DNA from: Methanoregulaceae archaeon
Lineage (GTDB): Archaea > Halobacteriota > Methanomicrobia > Methanomicrobiales > Methanospirillaceae
Direction of reading: 5' to 3'
Length of the DNA: 53,378 bases
NCBI GenBank assembly: GCA_018432765.1
Contig: JAHDSI010000031.1
Coordinates: 1 to 53,378, forward strand
Shown: piece after piece, positions 16,473 to 26,075 of the stretch
Layout: the number at the start of each line of letters is the position of its first letter
Numbering within the stretch: the first letter of the stretch is position 1
Translations under genes and position numbers: made by a program
The notes under the pieces: generated by a model
Database searches by the model: none
The model's input: the letters and a program-made list of their open reading frames with translations, nothing else
Told to the model about the DNA's origin: nothing

Positions 16473-17351
16473 ATGGATTTATCCCTTATCCAGAAGGACA
16501 TCCTTATCACCCTTATTACGCTTTATCACCAGCATTCGCATCCCATAAAAGGAGAGGAGATTGCAGAGGTGATAAAAAGAAATCCCGGTACAGTCCGCAA
16601 CCAGATGCAGGCTCTCAAGGCAATCGGCCTCGTTGATGGTATACCGGGTCCGAAAGGCGGATACAACCCGACGGAGCAGGCATACAGGGAACTGCACCTC
16701 AACATCACGGAGGGTGAGTATGATGTGCCGATTGCGAGGGACGGCGAGACATTACTAGGGATAAAAGTCGCTGAAATTGCATTTACCACACTCTGCCACC
16801 CCGATATCTGCCAGGCAAGCGTCAGGGTGATAGGAAGCATCAAGTCGTTCGGGATAGGGGACCAGATCACAATCGGTCCCACACCGGTCAACAAGCTGCT
16901 GATACGGGGCGAGGTATATGGAAAGGACGAGATATCGCAGACACTGCTCATCTCAACCTACGAGATGATCTCCCTTCCAAAAAAGCCTATCCGGTTCTAC
17001 ATGAGCAGTCCGCTTATCAGCCTCAAACAAAACGATTCGCTCATGGATGCCCTCTCACTCTTCAATACCCACCATATTCACGGGGCGCCGGTCATGGACG
17101 GGGAGAGGCTTGCAGGCATACTTACCATGAGTGATATCGCCCGCGTCCTGGAAGAGGGCAGGTCACTGGACGAAAAAGTATCGTCCACTATGACAGCCGA
17201 CGTGGTGAAAGCGCCATCGAGCATACAGCTCTTTGAAGTTATCACGAGGTTCAAGGAACGGGAGATCGGCAGGCTCCTGGTGATGGAGGACGATAAACCG
17301 GTTGGAATTTTGACCCAGTCAGACATTATCAGGGTCTTTCCGTCGCTCTGA
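16473..17351 (+). CDS. HTH-CBS domain transcriptional regulator
   Basis: A 292-residue protein in three parts. Residues 1-72 are a winged helix (IKGEEIAEVIKRNPGTVRNQMQALKAIGLVDGIPGPKGGYNPT). A middle domain follows (about 80-165; GIKVAEIAFTTLCHPDICQASVRVIGSIKSFGIG) with one cysteine. The C-terminal pair of CBS domains (about 170-292) ends in the typical VGILTQSDIIRVF. CBS pairs sense adenine nucleotides or SAM, so the protein probably couples DNA binding to energy or methyl status. This architecture is recurrent in methanogens; targets are not known. Expression is likely leaderless from the TATA box at 16441. Confidence 0.85.
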   Translation: MDLSLIQKDILITLITLYHQHSHPIKGEEIAEVIKRNPGTVRNQMQALKAIGLVDGIPGPKGGYNPTEQAYRELHLNITEGEYDVPIARDGETLLGIKVAEIAFTTLCHPDICQASVRVIGSIKSFGIGDQITIGPTPVNKLLIRGEVYGKDEISQTLLISTYEMISLPKKPIRFYMSSPLISLKQNDSLMDALSLFNTHHIHGAPVMDGERLAGILTMSDIARVLEEGRSLDEKVSSTMTADVVKAPSSIQLFEVITRFKEREIGRLLVMEDDKPVGILTQSDIIRVFPSL

Positions 17352-17763
17352 ATCTCTCCTGATATTTCGGGTGGATTGTACGGGCAGCCCCTGGTTTTGA
17401 CACGTCGCAGTCTTCACAGGGGAAGAGTCCAATTTTCATTATTCCATCCCTGGTACGCCCTGATGGGCACCAGACGAAAAGCCAGCACGATTGAATCTGG
17501 CAGAGTGTATCGAATTATCCAGAGACCCCCAACAACATATATCCTCATTCTCACTCATTTCCACACATGCTGGCGAAGTACCCGCGTTTTTTTCACTTCG
17601 CTGGATTTCCCCTGACAGGGAGTGCTGATAATCCGCTTATCGTTTTTGTATCGGATGGTGCCGCAGTCAGATATTCACTAATAACGGCTTTAATTCAACT
17701 AAAAAGCCAATTCACATGAATTTTTAAACATATTTAAATATTAAAAGCTCAACAACTCTTTTC
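17352..17763. other. 412-bp non-coding interval with two hairpins
   Basis: I find no convincing gene here; the 79-codon open frame on the plus strand has a composition unlike real proteins. Two inverted repeats stand out. One is CCCCTG (17388-17393) with CAGGGG (17417-17422). The other is GCGAAGT (17573-17579) with ACTTCGC (17595-17601) enclosing a T-run. A TATA-like ACATATATCC lies near 17536, so a small RNA ending around 17600 is possible but unproven. Confidence 0.4.
17732..17742 (+). promoter_or_regulatory. TATA box for the PRC-barrel gene
   Basis: ATTTAAATATT is centred 27 bp before the ATG at 17764, with no ribosome site in between. This is again the spacing of a leaderless archaeal transcript. 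Confidence 0.55.
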
Positions 17764-18015
17764 ATGTCCAGAGTAATGGCCCGCAGCCTCTCCCGGAAGA
17801 AGATTGTGACAAACGAGGGCAAGATGATCGGGACCCTCAAGAACATCGTGGTGGATTTTGAGACAGGCCAGGTTGTAGATTTGATCGTGTATCCGGATCC
17901 CTCTTTCGACACATCCGGCTATCGCGTCGAGGGTGATCGGCTCTTCATCAATTTCGAGGCAGTGAAGGATATAAAAGATTATATTATAGTGGATCGTTAT
18001 CTCTCGCGAAAATAA
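17764..18015 (+). CDS. PRC-barrel domain protein
   Basis: An 83-residue single-domain protein. KKIVTNEGKMIGTLKNIVVDFETGQVVDLIV (about 10-42) is the classic PRC-barrel core, a small beta barrel found in RimM and photosynthetic reaction-centre H subunits. Stand-alone archaeal copies are abundant and implicated in cell division (CdpB-type proteins) or RNA processing; which applies here cannot be read from the sequence. The last 19 bp overlap the end of the convergent phosphatase gene. Start choice is supported by the TATA box 27 bp upstream. Confidence 0.85.
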   Translation: MSRVMARSLSRKKIVTNEGKMIGTLKNIVVDFETGQVVDLIVYPDPSFDTSGYRVEGDRLFINFEAVKDIKDYIIVDRYLSRK

Positions 18016-18722
18016 GCAGAATATCTCTGGATAGCTTCCACAAACCCTTCTCCATACGAATTTTTTGAAACCCAGTCAGCAGCCCGTGCTGCATCCGGGT
18101 GAGCATTTCCGACTGCAACACCCACACCCGCAGATACGAGCAGATCGATATCATTCTGGGCATCACCTGTCGCCAGGAAACCTGCCGGTGAAAGCCCCAT
18201 CTCGGCCACCATATGGGTAAATGTTGTCCCTTTACTTATCCCGGGCGCCTGGAGGTGAATTGCAAACCCTGTATCAAGCACCTGGACAGGAATGTCCGCA
18301 AGCACCTCACGGACCTCAGGGACGCTGACCGTCTTTGCAAATGCCAGGTCCGCAAAACGGTATGTCGGGCTGTACAGATCGAGTTCTGTTCCACTTCTCC
18401 TGAAATGATCCACCAGTGTCTCCAGGGCAATCCTGCATACGGTCTGGTCCCCGAGGACCACGGGGACGTTTCCATATCCTATGCGGTAGATTCCCCCATT
18501 TTCTCCGATGAATGAGCCTGATGTTCCGATCATCCGGCACAAGGCATCCATGAAGCATGCGGTATTCCCGCTTGCAAGTATGACTTCGCTGCCATTGTCT
18601 ACACGATCACGTATCGCCTGGATGGCACCGGTGTGGATACGCCTCCACGAATCAGTGATTGTCCCGTCAATGTCAGTGACGATTCCCTTGAGTACAAGCC
18701 CTTCCTCGCTTTTTTTTCGCAT
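17997..18722 (-). CDS. pgp: archaeal phosphoglycolate phosphatase (HAD superfamily)
   Basis: A 241-residue HAD phosphatase of the archaeal type. Motif I is VTDIDGTITD with nucleophile D17 and general acid D19, motif II is ILASGNT, the cap is alpha/beta (C2 type), and motif III/IV is GISKGTTF with ATGDAQNDIDLL. The preserved order and length match the TIGR01487 group, which dephosphorylates 2-phosphoglycolate. Other HAD-C2 sugar phosphatases are hard to exclude. The 3' end overlaps the PRC-barrel gene by 19 bp. Confidence 0.88.
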   Translation of the reverse strand: MRKKSEEGLVLKGIVTDIDGTITDSWRRIHTGAIQAIRDRVDNGSEVILASGNTACFMDALCRMIGTSGSFIGENGGIYRIGYGNVPVVLGDQTVCRIALETLVDHFRRSGTELDLYSPTYRFADLAFAKTVSVPEVREVLADIPVQVLDTGFAIHLQAPGISKGTTFTHMVAEMGLSPAGFLATGDAQNDIDLLVSAGVGVAVGNAHPDAARAADWVSKNSYGEGFVEAIQRYSAYFRER

Positions 18723-18927
18723 GCAAAATACCGTAGCTTGTATATCGAATCCACCGGGCTTATGCTTTCGGTTTTTGAAAAAAACTAACCGGTCCGTAGC
18801 ACACAGGCGCAGAGAGGCAGGAGCCGGGATGATGCATTAACCGGGGCACATCCGGTACCTGGGACCTGGGTACTCTGAAAAATCCATCACGGCCCGATCC
18901 AGACCGACAGGGAAAAAAGGAATTGTT

Positions 18928-20055
18928 CTATCCTAGTGCATCGTTGACAACATCTGTCACGCGATCGATCTCTTCATCGGTGATCACAAGTGGAGGCACC
19001 AGGCGAAGGTTTCCATCAGCGGCACAATTCACAAGCACCCCGTTCCTGGCACACTCCTTCTGCACCTGGGGACACCTCTCTCCGACAGTCACCCCTACCA
19101 TCAACCCTCTCACCCTCGGGTCGTGAGATGCCAGGCCCTTCCTGAAGCGTTCACCCTTGCCGGCGATACCAGGCAGAATCTCCTCGATCACAGATATCGT
19201 GGCAAGGCTGGCCGCACAGGCCAGCGGACCGCCTGCAAAGGTGCTTCCATGCTCACTCTTCTTGAATTCAAGCCCATCGCGGGCCAGGAGTGCTCCGATT
19301 GGAAAACCGCTGGCCATGCCTTTTGCAAGAGTTACGATATCGGGCCTGACCCCCGAGTGGTGGATACCAAGCCATTTGCCGGTCCGCCCCATCCCTGTCT
19401 GCACCTCGTCGACGATGAGGAGTGCCCCGTGATCGTCGCAGCATTGGCGCACTCCTGCGATGAAGTCGTTGTCGGGAATGATGATGCCTGCTTCGCCCTG
19501 GATCGGCTCTAAAAAGACACCTGCAGTCTGATCGTCCACGGCACGGCACACTGCATCCAGATCTCCGTATTCTATGAATGTGCAGCCGGGCTCGAGCGGC
19601 TCGAAGGGCTCCCTGATCGCAGGCTTGTGCGTCACCGCAAGGGATCCCATCGTCCGTCCATGAAACCCGTGGGTGAATGCAACAAACTTCTTCTTTCCTG
19701 TGGCCAGCCGTGCGAGCTTGATAGCCCCTTCATTGGCCTCGGCTCCCGAATTTGAGAAGAATGCTTTCGACATGCCGGTAATCTCGACCATCTTTTCTGC
19801 AAGTTCTGCCTGGTGGGGCACATAATAGAGATTCGAGCAGTGAATCAGGCGACGAGCCTGGTCACAGATTGCCTCAACGACACGGGGATGGCAATGGCCG
19901 GTACTGCAGACTGCGATGCCTGCCACGCAGTCGATATATTCCATTCCGTCAGCATCCCAGACACGGGACCCCACTCCCCGGGAGATCATGATCTCCCTGG
20001 AAAATGCGGGCATATAGTATTTTGCATCCATTTCGCGGAAATTTTCATCTTTCAT
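18928..20055 (-). CDS. argD: acetylornithine aminotransferase
   Basis: Class III PLP aminotransferase of arginine synthesis, converting N-acetylglutamate semialdehyde to N-acetylornithine. At 375 residues it has the family landmarks: SNSGAEANEGAIKLAR, FHGRTMGSLAVT, EPIQGEAGI, DEVQTGMGRTG, the PLP lysine K245 in VTLAKGMASGFPIG, and the HGSTFAGGPLACAA motif. The ATG at 20053-20055 follows an AGGTGA ribosome site. It is 25 bp downstream of guaAb on the same strand, so pyrG-guaAb-argD probably form one operon. A role in lysine synthesis is less likely because dapL is present. Confidence 0.92.
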   Translation of the reverse strand: MKDENFREMDAKYYMPAFSREIMISRGVGSRVWDADGMEYIDCVAGIAVCSTGHCHPRVVEAICDQARRLIHCSNLYYVPHQAELAEKMVEITGMSKAFFSNSGAEANEGAIKLARLATGKKKFVAFTHGFHGRTMGSLAVTHKPAIREPFEPLEPGCTFIEYGDLDAVCRAVDDQTAGVFLEPIQGEAGIIIPDNDFIAGVRQCCDDHGALLIVDEVQTGMGRTGKWLGIHHSGVRPDIVTLAKGMASGFPIGALLARDGLEFKKSEHGSTFAGGPLACAASLATISVIEEILPGIAGKGERFRKGLASHDPRVRGLMVGVTVGERCPQVQKECARNGVLVNCAADGNLRLVPPLVITDEEIDRVTDVVNDALG

Positions 20056-20080
20056 CTGATCTTCACCTGGTTATATGTGT

Positions 20081-20995
20081 TTATTCATATTCGATCGTTG
20101 CCGGCGGTTTGGGCGTGACGTCATACACTACCCGGGCAACATTCGGAATCTCGGAGGTGATCCGTGACGCGAGCCGGTCAAGCGCCTCATACGGGATCTG
20201 CAGGGGATCTGCGGTCATGCCGTCACGGGAATTGACAGCCCGGACCGCCACTATCCATCCGTGAACCCGGTTGTCGCCCTTCACCCCTGTTCCAAGCCCA
20301 AGAAGTGCTGCAAAACATTGCCAGGGCTTGTACTGATCCACGATCTCATCCTCGACTATCCAGTTGGCCTCCCTGACAACCTCGATCTTTTCCGGGGTGA
20401 CCTCCCCGATAACCCTGACGGCAAGGCCGGGTCCGGGAAACGGCATCCGGTGGGCGATCTCGTCCGGCAGGCCAAGCGCCATCGCAACCTGGCGGACTTC
20501 ATCCTTGTACAGGTCACAAAGGGGCTCTATAAGGTGCGTAAATTCCATTTCGACCGGCATACCACCCACGTTATGGTGGCTCTTGATCCCTCCCTCGCTC
20601 TCGATACGGTCAGGATATATGGTCCCCTGCAGGAGACACGGGGCTCCGGTCTTCCTGGCTTCCCTCTCAAAGATACGGATAAATTTCTCGCCGATGACCT
20701 TTCGTTTCTCCTCCGGATCGATGACTCCGGCAAGAGCAGGAAAGAACTCGTCCGCTGCCCGGACGACATGCAGGTTCATGTGCCCGAAGAGCTGCATGAT
20801 ACGATCGGTCTCTCCTCTTCTCATCAGGCCGGTATCCACGTATATGGGGATCAGCCTCTCCCCGATCGCCCGCTCTGCAAGAACCGCGCAGACCGAACTG
20901 TCAACTCCACCGGAGAGGGCAATAACGACGTGACAGTCTCCTGCAGCAGCCCTGATCTTCGAGACTGCATCTTCGATAAATGACTCTGTGTTCAT
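20081..20995 (-). CDS. guaAb: GMP synthase ATP pyrophosphatase subunit
   Basis: Many archaea split GMP synthase into a glutaminase and an ATP-pyrophosphatase. This 304-residue protein is the latter, which adenylates XMP before amination. It has the PP-loop SGGVDSS at 28-34, [34 protein letters not shown], and the dimerisation domain with [13 protein letters not shown]. It ends in PPATIEYE, typical of GuaA. The glutaminase subunit gene is not in this window. The gene lies 12 bp downstream of pyrG. Confidence 0.95.
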   Translation of the reverse strand: MNTESFIEDAVSKIRAAAGDCHVVIALSGGVDSSVCAVLAERAIGERLIPIYVDTGLMRRGETDRIMQLFGHMNLHVVRAADEFFPALAGVIDPEEKRKVIGEKFIRIFEREARKTGAPCLLQGTIYPDRIESEGGIKSHHNVGGMPVEMEFTHLIEPLCDLYKDEVRQVAMALGLPDEIAHRMPFPGPGLAVRVIGEVTPEKIEVVREANWIVEDEIVDQYKPWQCFAALLGLGTGVKGDNRVHGWIVAVRAVNSRDGMTADPLQIPYEALDRLASRITSEIPNVARVVYDVTPKPPATIEYE

Positions 20996-21007
20996 CTTAA
21001 ACCAAAC

Positions 21008-22588
21008 CTATTTTGACTTTTTATTCGCTCCGCAGGCCCCGACAAACCCGAGATATGGAGGAGACGGCCTCGTGGGTCTCGACCTGAATTCCGGGTGGAA
21101 CTGTGTGGCCAGGAAGAACGGATGATCCGGGATCTCACATATCTCCATGCGGTTCTGGTTATATCCCGAGAAGACCAGGCCTGCCCGTGTGAGTTCCCCG
21201 ATATACTTGGGGTTGACCTCGTACCTGTGGCGGTGACGCTCGACTATCTCCCCGTTTCCATAGAGTTCCATTGCCAGTGTATCGTCTTTGATCTGAAGCG
21301 GATAATTTCCAAGCCTCATGGTGCCTCCCAGGTCCGTGACATCCTTCTGTTCGGGGAGAATGGCGATCACGTGCCTGCCTTCACCGAGTTCCGCGCTTGT
21401 CGCATCTTCCCATCCAAGCACGTTCCGTGCATATTCTACAACTGATAGCTGGAAACCGAGACAGAGACCGAGGAACGGTACATTTTTCGTTCGTGCAACA
21501 CGTATAGCGGTGATCTTGCCCTCGATACCTCTCTTTCCGAATCCTCCGGGCACAAGGATGCCGTCAAACTCCTCGAGCTGCTTCTCGTCGCACCGCTCGG
21601 CATCGATCCAGGAGATCCTCACCTCGGTCGAGAGGGCCCGCCCTGCATGCTTGAGCGCCTCCTTGATGCTCAGGTAGACATCCTCGATCCCGTACTTGCT
21701 AACGATGGCCACGTTCACCCGGCGGGTATATTCCCTGGTGACAACGTGATACCAGTCAGAATTCGCGGTTCTCTTCTCCAGGCCCATATGCTCGGCGAGA
21801 ATATCCGCAATGCCCTCTTTCTCAAGCTCCATCGGGACGAGATATATATCGGCGACGGTGGCCGCGCTGATAACCCCGTTCTGTTCAAGATCACAGAATG
21901 CGGAGATCTTTCGCTTGGTCTGCGACCCGATCGGCCGTTCGCACCTGCCGACTATGAAATCTGCAAGAAGCCCCAGTTCACGCAGGGTCTTTACCGAGTG
22001 CTGGGTGGGCTTGGTCTTGAGGTCGCCCATCGTATCGGAGGGGATAAGAGTGACATGAATTAAGACGGTGTCGTGCTCGGGGAGTTCCCCACGCATCTGG
22101 CGCACCGCCTCCAAAAACGGCATGCTCTCGATATCCCCGACCGTTCCGCCCACCTCGACAAGGCAGATTTCGGCTTTCTCCTGGCCGGGAATCTCTTCTT
22201 CTGCCGCATTCCTGATTGAAGTCTTTATCTCGTCCGTGATATGGGGAATGATCTGGACCGTCTCTCCGAGGTAATTGCCGCGGCGCTCTTTGTCGATGAC
22301 GCTCCGGTATACTTTCCCGGTGGTGATGTTGTGCGAGGATGTGAGATCGATGTCAAGGAACCTCTCGTAATTGCCAAGATCGAGATCGACCTCACTTCCG
22401 TCACTCAGGACGAACACTTCACCATGCTGGCCCGGATTCATGGTCCCGGCATCGATATTCAGGTATGGATCAATCTTGACCGCGGTGACATTGTAACCGC
22501 GGTTTTTGAGAATTCTGCCCACGGATGCGGCAGTAATTCCTTTCCCGAGGCCGCTCATCACCCCCCCAGTAATAAAAATGTACTTCAA
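21008..22588 (-). CDS. pyrG: CTP synthase
   Basis: Amination of UTP to CTP. The N-terminal synthetase starts [21 protein letters not shown] and has [13 protein letters not shown] and [15 protein letters not shown]. The C-terminal glutaminase has the nucleophile in [10 protein letters not shown] and the late HPEF motif. From the TTG at 22588 the protein is 526 residues, beginning exactly where the family begins, with an AGGGGAT element six bases before. An ATG at 22624 would add 12 non-conserved residues. A TATA-like element lies 23-31 bp before that ATG, so the leader may start there. First gene of pyrG-guaAb-argD. Confidence 0.94.
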   Translation of the reverse strand: MKYIFITGGVMSGLGKGITAASVGRILKNRGYNVTAVKIDPYLNIDAGTMNPGQHGEVFVLSDGSEVDLDLGNYERFLDIDLTSSHNITTGKVYRSVIDKERRGNYLGETVQIIPHITDEIKTSIRNAAEEEIPGQEKAEICLVEVGGTVGDIESMPFLEAVRQMRGELPEHDTVLIHVTLIPSDTMGDLKTKPTQHSVKTLRELGLLADFIVGRCERPIGSQTKRKISAFCDLEQNGVISAATVADIYLVPMELEKEGIADILAEHMGLEKRTANSDWYHVVTREYTRRVNVAIVSKYGIEDVYLSIKEALKHAGRALSTEVRISWIDAERCDEKQLEEFDGILVPGGFGKRGIEGKITAIRVARTKNVPFLGLCLGFQLSVVEYARNVLGWEDATSAELGEGRHVIAILPEQKDVTDLGGTMRLGNYPLQIKDDTLAMELYGNGEIVERHRHRYEVNPKYIGELTRAGLVFSGYNQNRMEICEIPDHPFFLATQFHPEFRSRPTRPSPPYLGFVGACGANKKSK

Positions 22589-22646
22589 TGAAATCCCCTG
22601 GCGCTCCTTCTCATAGGTATGCATCAGTTATTGTTCCTTGGAAAAG

Positions 22647-22655
22647 ATAGTTTTA
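22647..22655 (-). promoter_or_regulatory. TATA-like element upstream of pyrG
   Basis: On the minus strand the CATAAAACT sequence lies 23-31 bp before the ATG at 22624. Transcription would start near that ATG, giving a leader of roughly 36 bases before the preferred TTG start. Confidence 0.4.
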
Positions 22656-22712
22656 TGCCCCCATGCGCAATCGGCGCTGCAAGAGGGTTTTCGGGGGTCC
22701 AAAAAGAGGGAG

Positions 22713-23126
22713 TTATTCCCTGCCCACCGCGAAGGCTGCCGTTGTGCGGGAGAGAATTTTTCCCTCTCTGCCGCCCGACCTGACTTCACCTTCTGCAAAG
22801 ATTACCCGCCGCCCTCTCTTCACCACCCGTCCGGCGGCATACAGGATACCCTCCCGGGCGCCGCTGATAAAAGTCGTGTGTTCAGATATCGTGGCAAGAC
22901 GCTCATTCTTCTCGAGCAGCGGGTAGATGGCAAGCACCATCGCCTCATCGGCGAGGGCGGTAAAAATTCCCCCCTGGAGCCAGCCTTCGCCATTCTGCAT
23001 ATCGGGCCGAACCTCCATGGATATCACTGCATCCCCCCCCTCTATCTCCACCACATCTATCCCCATCAGGGAAAAGAACGGGTTTGCATCCCTTCCTTTC
23101 GCACGGATCTTCTCGATATAATTCAT
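22713..23126 (-). CDS. PaaI-type hotdog thioesterase
   Basis: A 137-residue hotdog-fold protein. NPFFSLMGIDVVEIEGGDAVISMEV is followed by MQNGEGWLQGGIFTALADEAMVLA, where G-G-x-x-x-x-L-x-D-E is the catalytic helix region of PaaI/YbgC-like acyl-CoA thioesterases. Later strands include TFISGAREGILYAAGRVVKRGRRVIFAEGEV. It should hydrolyse an acyl- or aryl-CoA, but the natural substrate is unknown. It stands alone, with its end 89 bp from the pyrG region and a divergent small gene upstream. Confidence 0.87.
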   Translation of the reverse strand: MNYIEKIRAKGRDANPFFSLMGIDVVEIEGGDAVISMEVRPDMQNGEGWLQGGIFTALADEAMVLAIYPLLEKNERLATISEHTTFISGAREGILYAAGRVVKRGRRVIFAEGEVRSGGREGKILSRTTAAFAVGRE

Positions 23127-23203
23127 GGTGTAACTATATTGGAAAACCTATTCAATAAGAATTGCTGGATCCCAACGCCGCAATTAAAGACTATTACATC
23201 CAA

Positions 23204-23440
23204 ATGTATCCTATGGAACCCGAACTGCAATCCATGCTCCGGGATCTCATCTGGTTGAATGCCCTGATAGCGACAGAACTGATACAGGTTACCGAAAACA
23301 CATCTGCGATTCTTCGAGAAAGCCCCCCGCCGGAGTCCTGCATACGGGAGCACCAGCAACTTCGAAAGGTGGCACTCGAGATTGCAGAGAGATACAGACC
23401 TGATACCGGCCTTTACACACATGTTGCCAGTCACCAGTAG
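23204..23440 (+). CDS. small hypothetical helical protein
   Basis: No family recognised. From the ATG at 23204 it is 78 residues, mostly predicted helix (LQSMLRDLIWLNALIATELIQVTENTSAIL), with a mid-protein PPPESCIREHQQLRKVALEIAERY segment. An in-frame TTG at 23162 would extend it by 14 residues. Coding is supported by ordinary amino-acid composition and by a hairpin right after the stop. A possible TATA (CAATTAAAG near 23176) lies about 25 bp before 23204. Confidence 0.5.
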   Translation: MYPMEPELQSMLRDLIWLNALIATELIQVTENTSAILRESPPPESCIREHQQLRKVALEIAERYRPDTGLYTHVASHQ

Positions 23441-23442
23441 TC

Positions 23443-23467
23443 TTATTGGACCCAGGATTCCCAATAA
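23443..23467 (+). terminator. hairpin after the small hypothetical gene
   Basis: TTATTGG (23443-23449) and CCAATAA (23461-23467) are perfect 7-bp complements around an 11-base loop, three bases after the stop codon. No T-run follows, so it may stabilise or process the 3' end rather than terminate. Confidence 0.45.
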
Positions 23468-23542
23468 CCAGGAACAGTAGCATACAGATATTCATACCCG
23501 AAAATTGCAGCGAAGAAGGAGAATCCCACGCCCGCGACAAAG

Positions 23543-24253
23543 ATGGATCAAAACGAGAGAGACGCACACATCCCGGATTACACCCTCGTGATCCCGGCAT
23601 ACAACGAGGAGGAGAGAATAGGTGCGGTACTGGAAGAACTGAAATCCTCTTCCGGGAATTCCATCTTCATCTGCGACGGCGATGACCGGACACCTGATAT
23701 GATCCTTGACTTTTCGAGGAGGAATCCGGGTATCCCCATTCACGTGGAGCGTCATGGCGAACGAAGAGGAAAGGGAAAGGCAATACTCGAAGGATTCAGG
23801 ATCGCGAATACACCCATCGTCGGCTTCATGGATGCAGACGGTTCCACCTCCATCAGGGAGATGGAACGGCTCGTATCAGAGATCAATACCCTTGACGGTG
23901 CGATTGGATCACGGTGGCTGCCAGGATCACGGCTACCGAGGAAGCAGGGGTTCTCGAGGCGCATCCAGAGCAGGATCTTCAACCTTCTCATCAGGGTACT
24001 CTTCGGCCTTTCATTCAAAGATACGCAGTGCGGGGCAAAGGTATTTAAAAAATCAGCTATTGATGCAGTTATCGGGGATATGGTATCATCCGGCTTCGAA
24101 TTTGATGTGGAACTCCTGTGGCGGCTCTCCAGAAAGGGATACACCATCAGGGAAATCCCGATTAAATGGACGAATATGAGTGATTCAAGGGTAACGAGAT
24201 CAGATGCGGGCGGGATGCTTGCCGGCCTCCTGAAACTCCGTATCCATGGGTGA
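23543..24253 (+). CDS. family 2 glycosyltransferase (dolichyl-phosphate sugar synthase type)
   Basis: A 236-residue GT-A enzyme. LVIPAYNEEERIGAVLEEL near 15-33 is the nucleotide-sugar binding start, GKGKAILEGFR follows, and MDADGSTSI carries the DxD-like metal motif. SKDTQCGAKVF-like FKDTQCGAKVFKK and SSGFEFDVELLWRLSRKGY are typical of dolichyl-phosphate glucose/mannose synthases such as ALG5 and archaeal AglJ/AglD. No membrane segments are obvious. It probably loads a sugar on dolichyl phosphate for protein N-glycosylation. The 3' end abuts the TPR gene, which begins four bases after its stop. Confidence 0.85.
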   Translation: MDQNERDAHIPDYTLVIPAYNEEERIGAVLEELKSSSGNSIFICDGDDRTPDMILDFSRRNPGIPIHVERHGERRGKGKAILEGFRIANTPIVGFMDADGSTSIREMERLVSEINTLDGAIGSRWLPGSRLPRKQGFSRRIQSRIFNLLIRVLFGLSFKDTQCGAKVFKKSAIDAVIGDMVSSGFEFDVELLWRLSRKGYTIREIPIKWTNMSDSRVTRSDAGGMLAGLLKLRIHG

Positions 24254-24257
24254 AGAG

Positions 24258-26075
24258 ATGACAGGGGATCTTGGACCTGGCAGGAAGCGGGAAGCGTTCA
24301 TGCTTTTCGAGGGAGGGAGTTACGAGAGATCATACGAGATTTGCAGGGATATCACTGCCACCGATGATGATCCCTCGATAGTGATCCTATCAGCGATGAA
24401 CCTCTTCCACATGGGCAGGCTGGACGAAGCCGAAGCATATTTTCAGGACCTCGTCTGCCGGATGCCGGAATCCTCCTACATTCACAGTTATCTTGGAAAG
24501 GTACTGGAGATGAAGGGGGAGGAGCAGGCCATCGCCCACTATGGCAGGGCAATCATACTTGACCCAAAAAACCAGGAAGCTCTCCGCAGTTATGCAGCAT
24601 ATCTCCTCTCCTCCGGCGATCCTAGATCTTCCGTCACGGTTTTACGAACACTGTTTGACCTGTCCGGAAAGGAAGAGGATTTCCGGACTCTCATCCAGGC
24701 ACTCCTGGCTTCGGGTGAGGCTGACGAGGCTCTCGAATACTACAAGGGAAGAAAGGGCAGCACGGTACCCGATACCCTGTATGTCAGGATACTGCTCTCC
24801 TGCGGCGAGATCGATACCGCACTGGATCTTGCCAGGGAGGGGATGGAAAAAACTGGTGATCCGCTGTTTGCCCGGTTGTACCTGTCAGCTCTCTCCAGGA
24901 GAGATCCGGATGCTGCACTCGCCGCCTATCCGCCGGTAATCAAAAAGACCAGTAACGATGACATTGCACAGGACCACATCCGGCTCCTGAAGGAGAAAGC
25001 CCGTTACAATGAGGCAATAGACGCATGTTCAACGATGACCACAGGGAAAAATGAAGACGATACCGCCGGGATTCACCTGATGACCGCGGAACTATACGCC
25101 CTTGCCGGTGACAGGGAAAGGGCCCTCGAAGAGTACCGGCGTTTGATACGATCCCAGATGATCCTCATGAGCGAACCCCAGCTCCTCGGCAGGGCGCTCT
25201 CTTCGTTCAAAACGTTTCTTCTCACGTTTTATCCCCTGAAGACTGCTGCCCCGATATATCTTGAGCTTGTATCCGGGCAGCCGGACGTGATCTGCCTCCT
25301 TGCGGCTGCACGGTTCTATGAAGAACTGGGAGATTTCACTGAGGCCAGGTCATGGTATTATCGCGCATACAGGAGTGATTACCTCGAGGGAGGCTGCGAA
25401 TATGCCCGGTTTCTTGCAAACCAGAAAGACTTTCGTGAATGTGAGAAAGTCATGCTGTATGTCGTGAATAATATCAAAAAGACCCAGGATCTCATACGGA
25501 TCTCCGGCCTTGTTGTCGGCGATTCCCGGTTCTACCGCTTGAAACGGTTGCTGGATCGGTTGATCCAGCGGCTTGAATCACGGATATCCATGCTGAATTC
25601 CCACGGCCTGGAATATCTTGCGCAGTCATTGCTCTTTTCCGCAGCACAGGCGCTCGAGGAGAACGATTTTCCGGGGTGCAAGGAGGCATGCCTCAGGGGA
25701 CTGGACATCATACCACCCCGCCCCCGCGATCTCTCCCCCGCAGATTTTCTTGCACTGCTCGAGGCATGCAAGGAGAGGACGCTGTATGATATCCCCCTCT
25801 TTCATGCCGATGAGCATGAGAGGCCAGGGGATGAAATTCCTGCCGAGACGCTTCACGCACTCCTGGAACTTGATGAGAATGAGAAGAAGATCGTTGATTT
25901 TCTGAAAGCACACGGACGGGCGAACGAGATGGACCTCCGCACCCTGCTTGGGACGCGGAGAGCCGCCGGATATGTCAACAGATTGCTGCAAAAATCGGCT
26001 TTGAAGGGAGTACAGATAATTGAGAAGAAAGGAGTTGGTCAATATGGAGAGATATACGAATATTGCGGGGCATGA
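24258..26075 (+). CDS. TPR-repeat protein with C-terminal winged helix
   Basis: A 605-residue soluble protein made largely of tetratricopeptide-like helical repeats (about residues 5-500). Repeat-like segments include LFHMGRLDEAEAYFQDLV, HYGRAIILDPKNQEALRSYA and AELYALAGDRERALEEYRRL. The last 70 residues look like a winged helix (DENEKKIVDFLKAHGRANEMDLRTLLGTRRAAGYVNRLLQ). No signal peptide. The ATG at 24258 follows GGTGAAGAG; an ATG at 24246 lies inside the glycosyltransferase gene without a ribosome site. It overlaps the BrxD-like ATPase gene by 32 bp, so the two proteins are made together and probably interact. Confidence 0.8.
   Translation: MTGDLGPGRKREAFMLFEGGSYERSYEICRDITATDDDPSIVILSAMNLFHMGRLDEAEAYFQDLVCRMPESSYIHSYLGKVLEMKGEEQAIAHYGRAIILDPKNQEALRSYAAYLLSSGDPRSSVTVLRTLFDLSGKEEDFRTLIQALLASGEADEALEYYKGRKGSTVPDTLYVRILLSCGEIDTALDLAREGMEKTGDPLFARLYLSALSRRDPDAALAAYPPVIKKTSNDDIAQDHIRLLKEKARYNEAIDACSTMTTGKNEDDTAGIHLMTAELYALAGDRERALEEYRRLIRSQMILMSEPQLLGRALSSFKTFLLTFYPLKTAAPIYLELVSGQPDVICLLAAARFYEELGDFTEARSWYYRAYRSDYLEGGCEYARFLANQKDFRECEKVMLYVVNNIKKTQDLIRISGLVVGDSRFYRLKRLLDRLIQRLESRISMLNSHGLEYLAQSLLFSAAQALEENDFPGCKEACLRGLDIIPPRPRDLSPADFLALLEACKERTLYDIPLFHADEHERPGDEIPAETLHALLELDENEKKIVDFLKAHGRANEMDLRTLLGTRRAAGYVNRLLQKSALKGVQIIEKKGVGQYGEIYEYCGA

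Noticed and set aside
17376-17615. 79-codon open frame on the plus strand
   Set aside because: No ribosome site or TATA at the right distance, and a low-complexity, Thr/Arg/His-rich translation without family resemblance.
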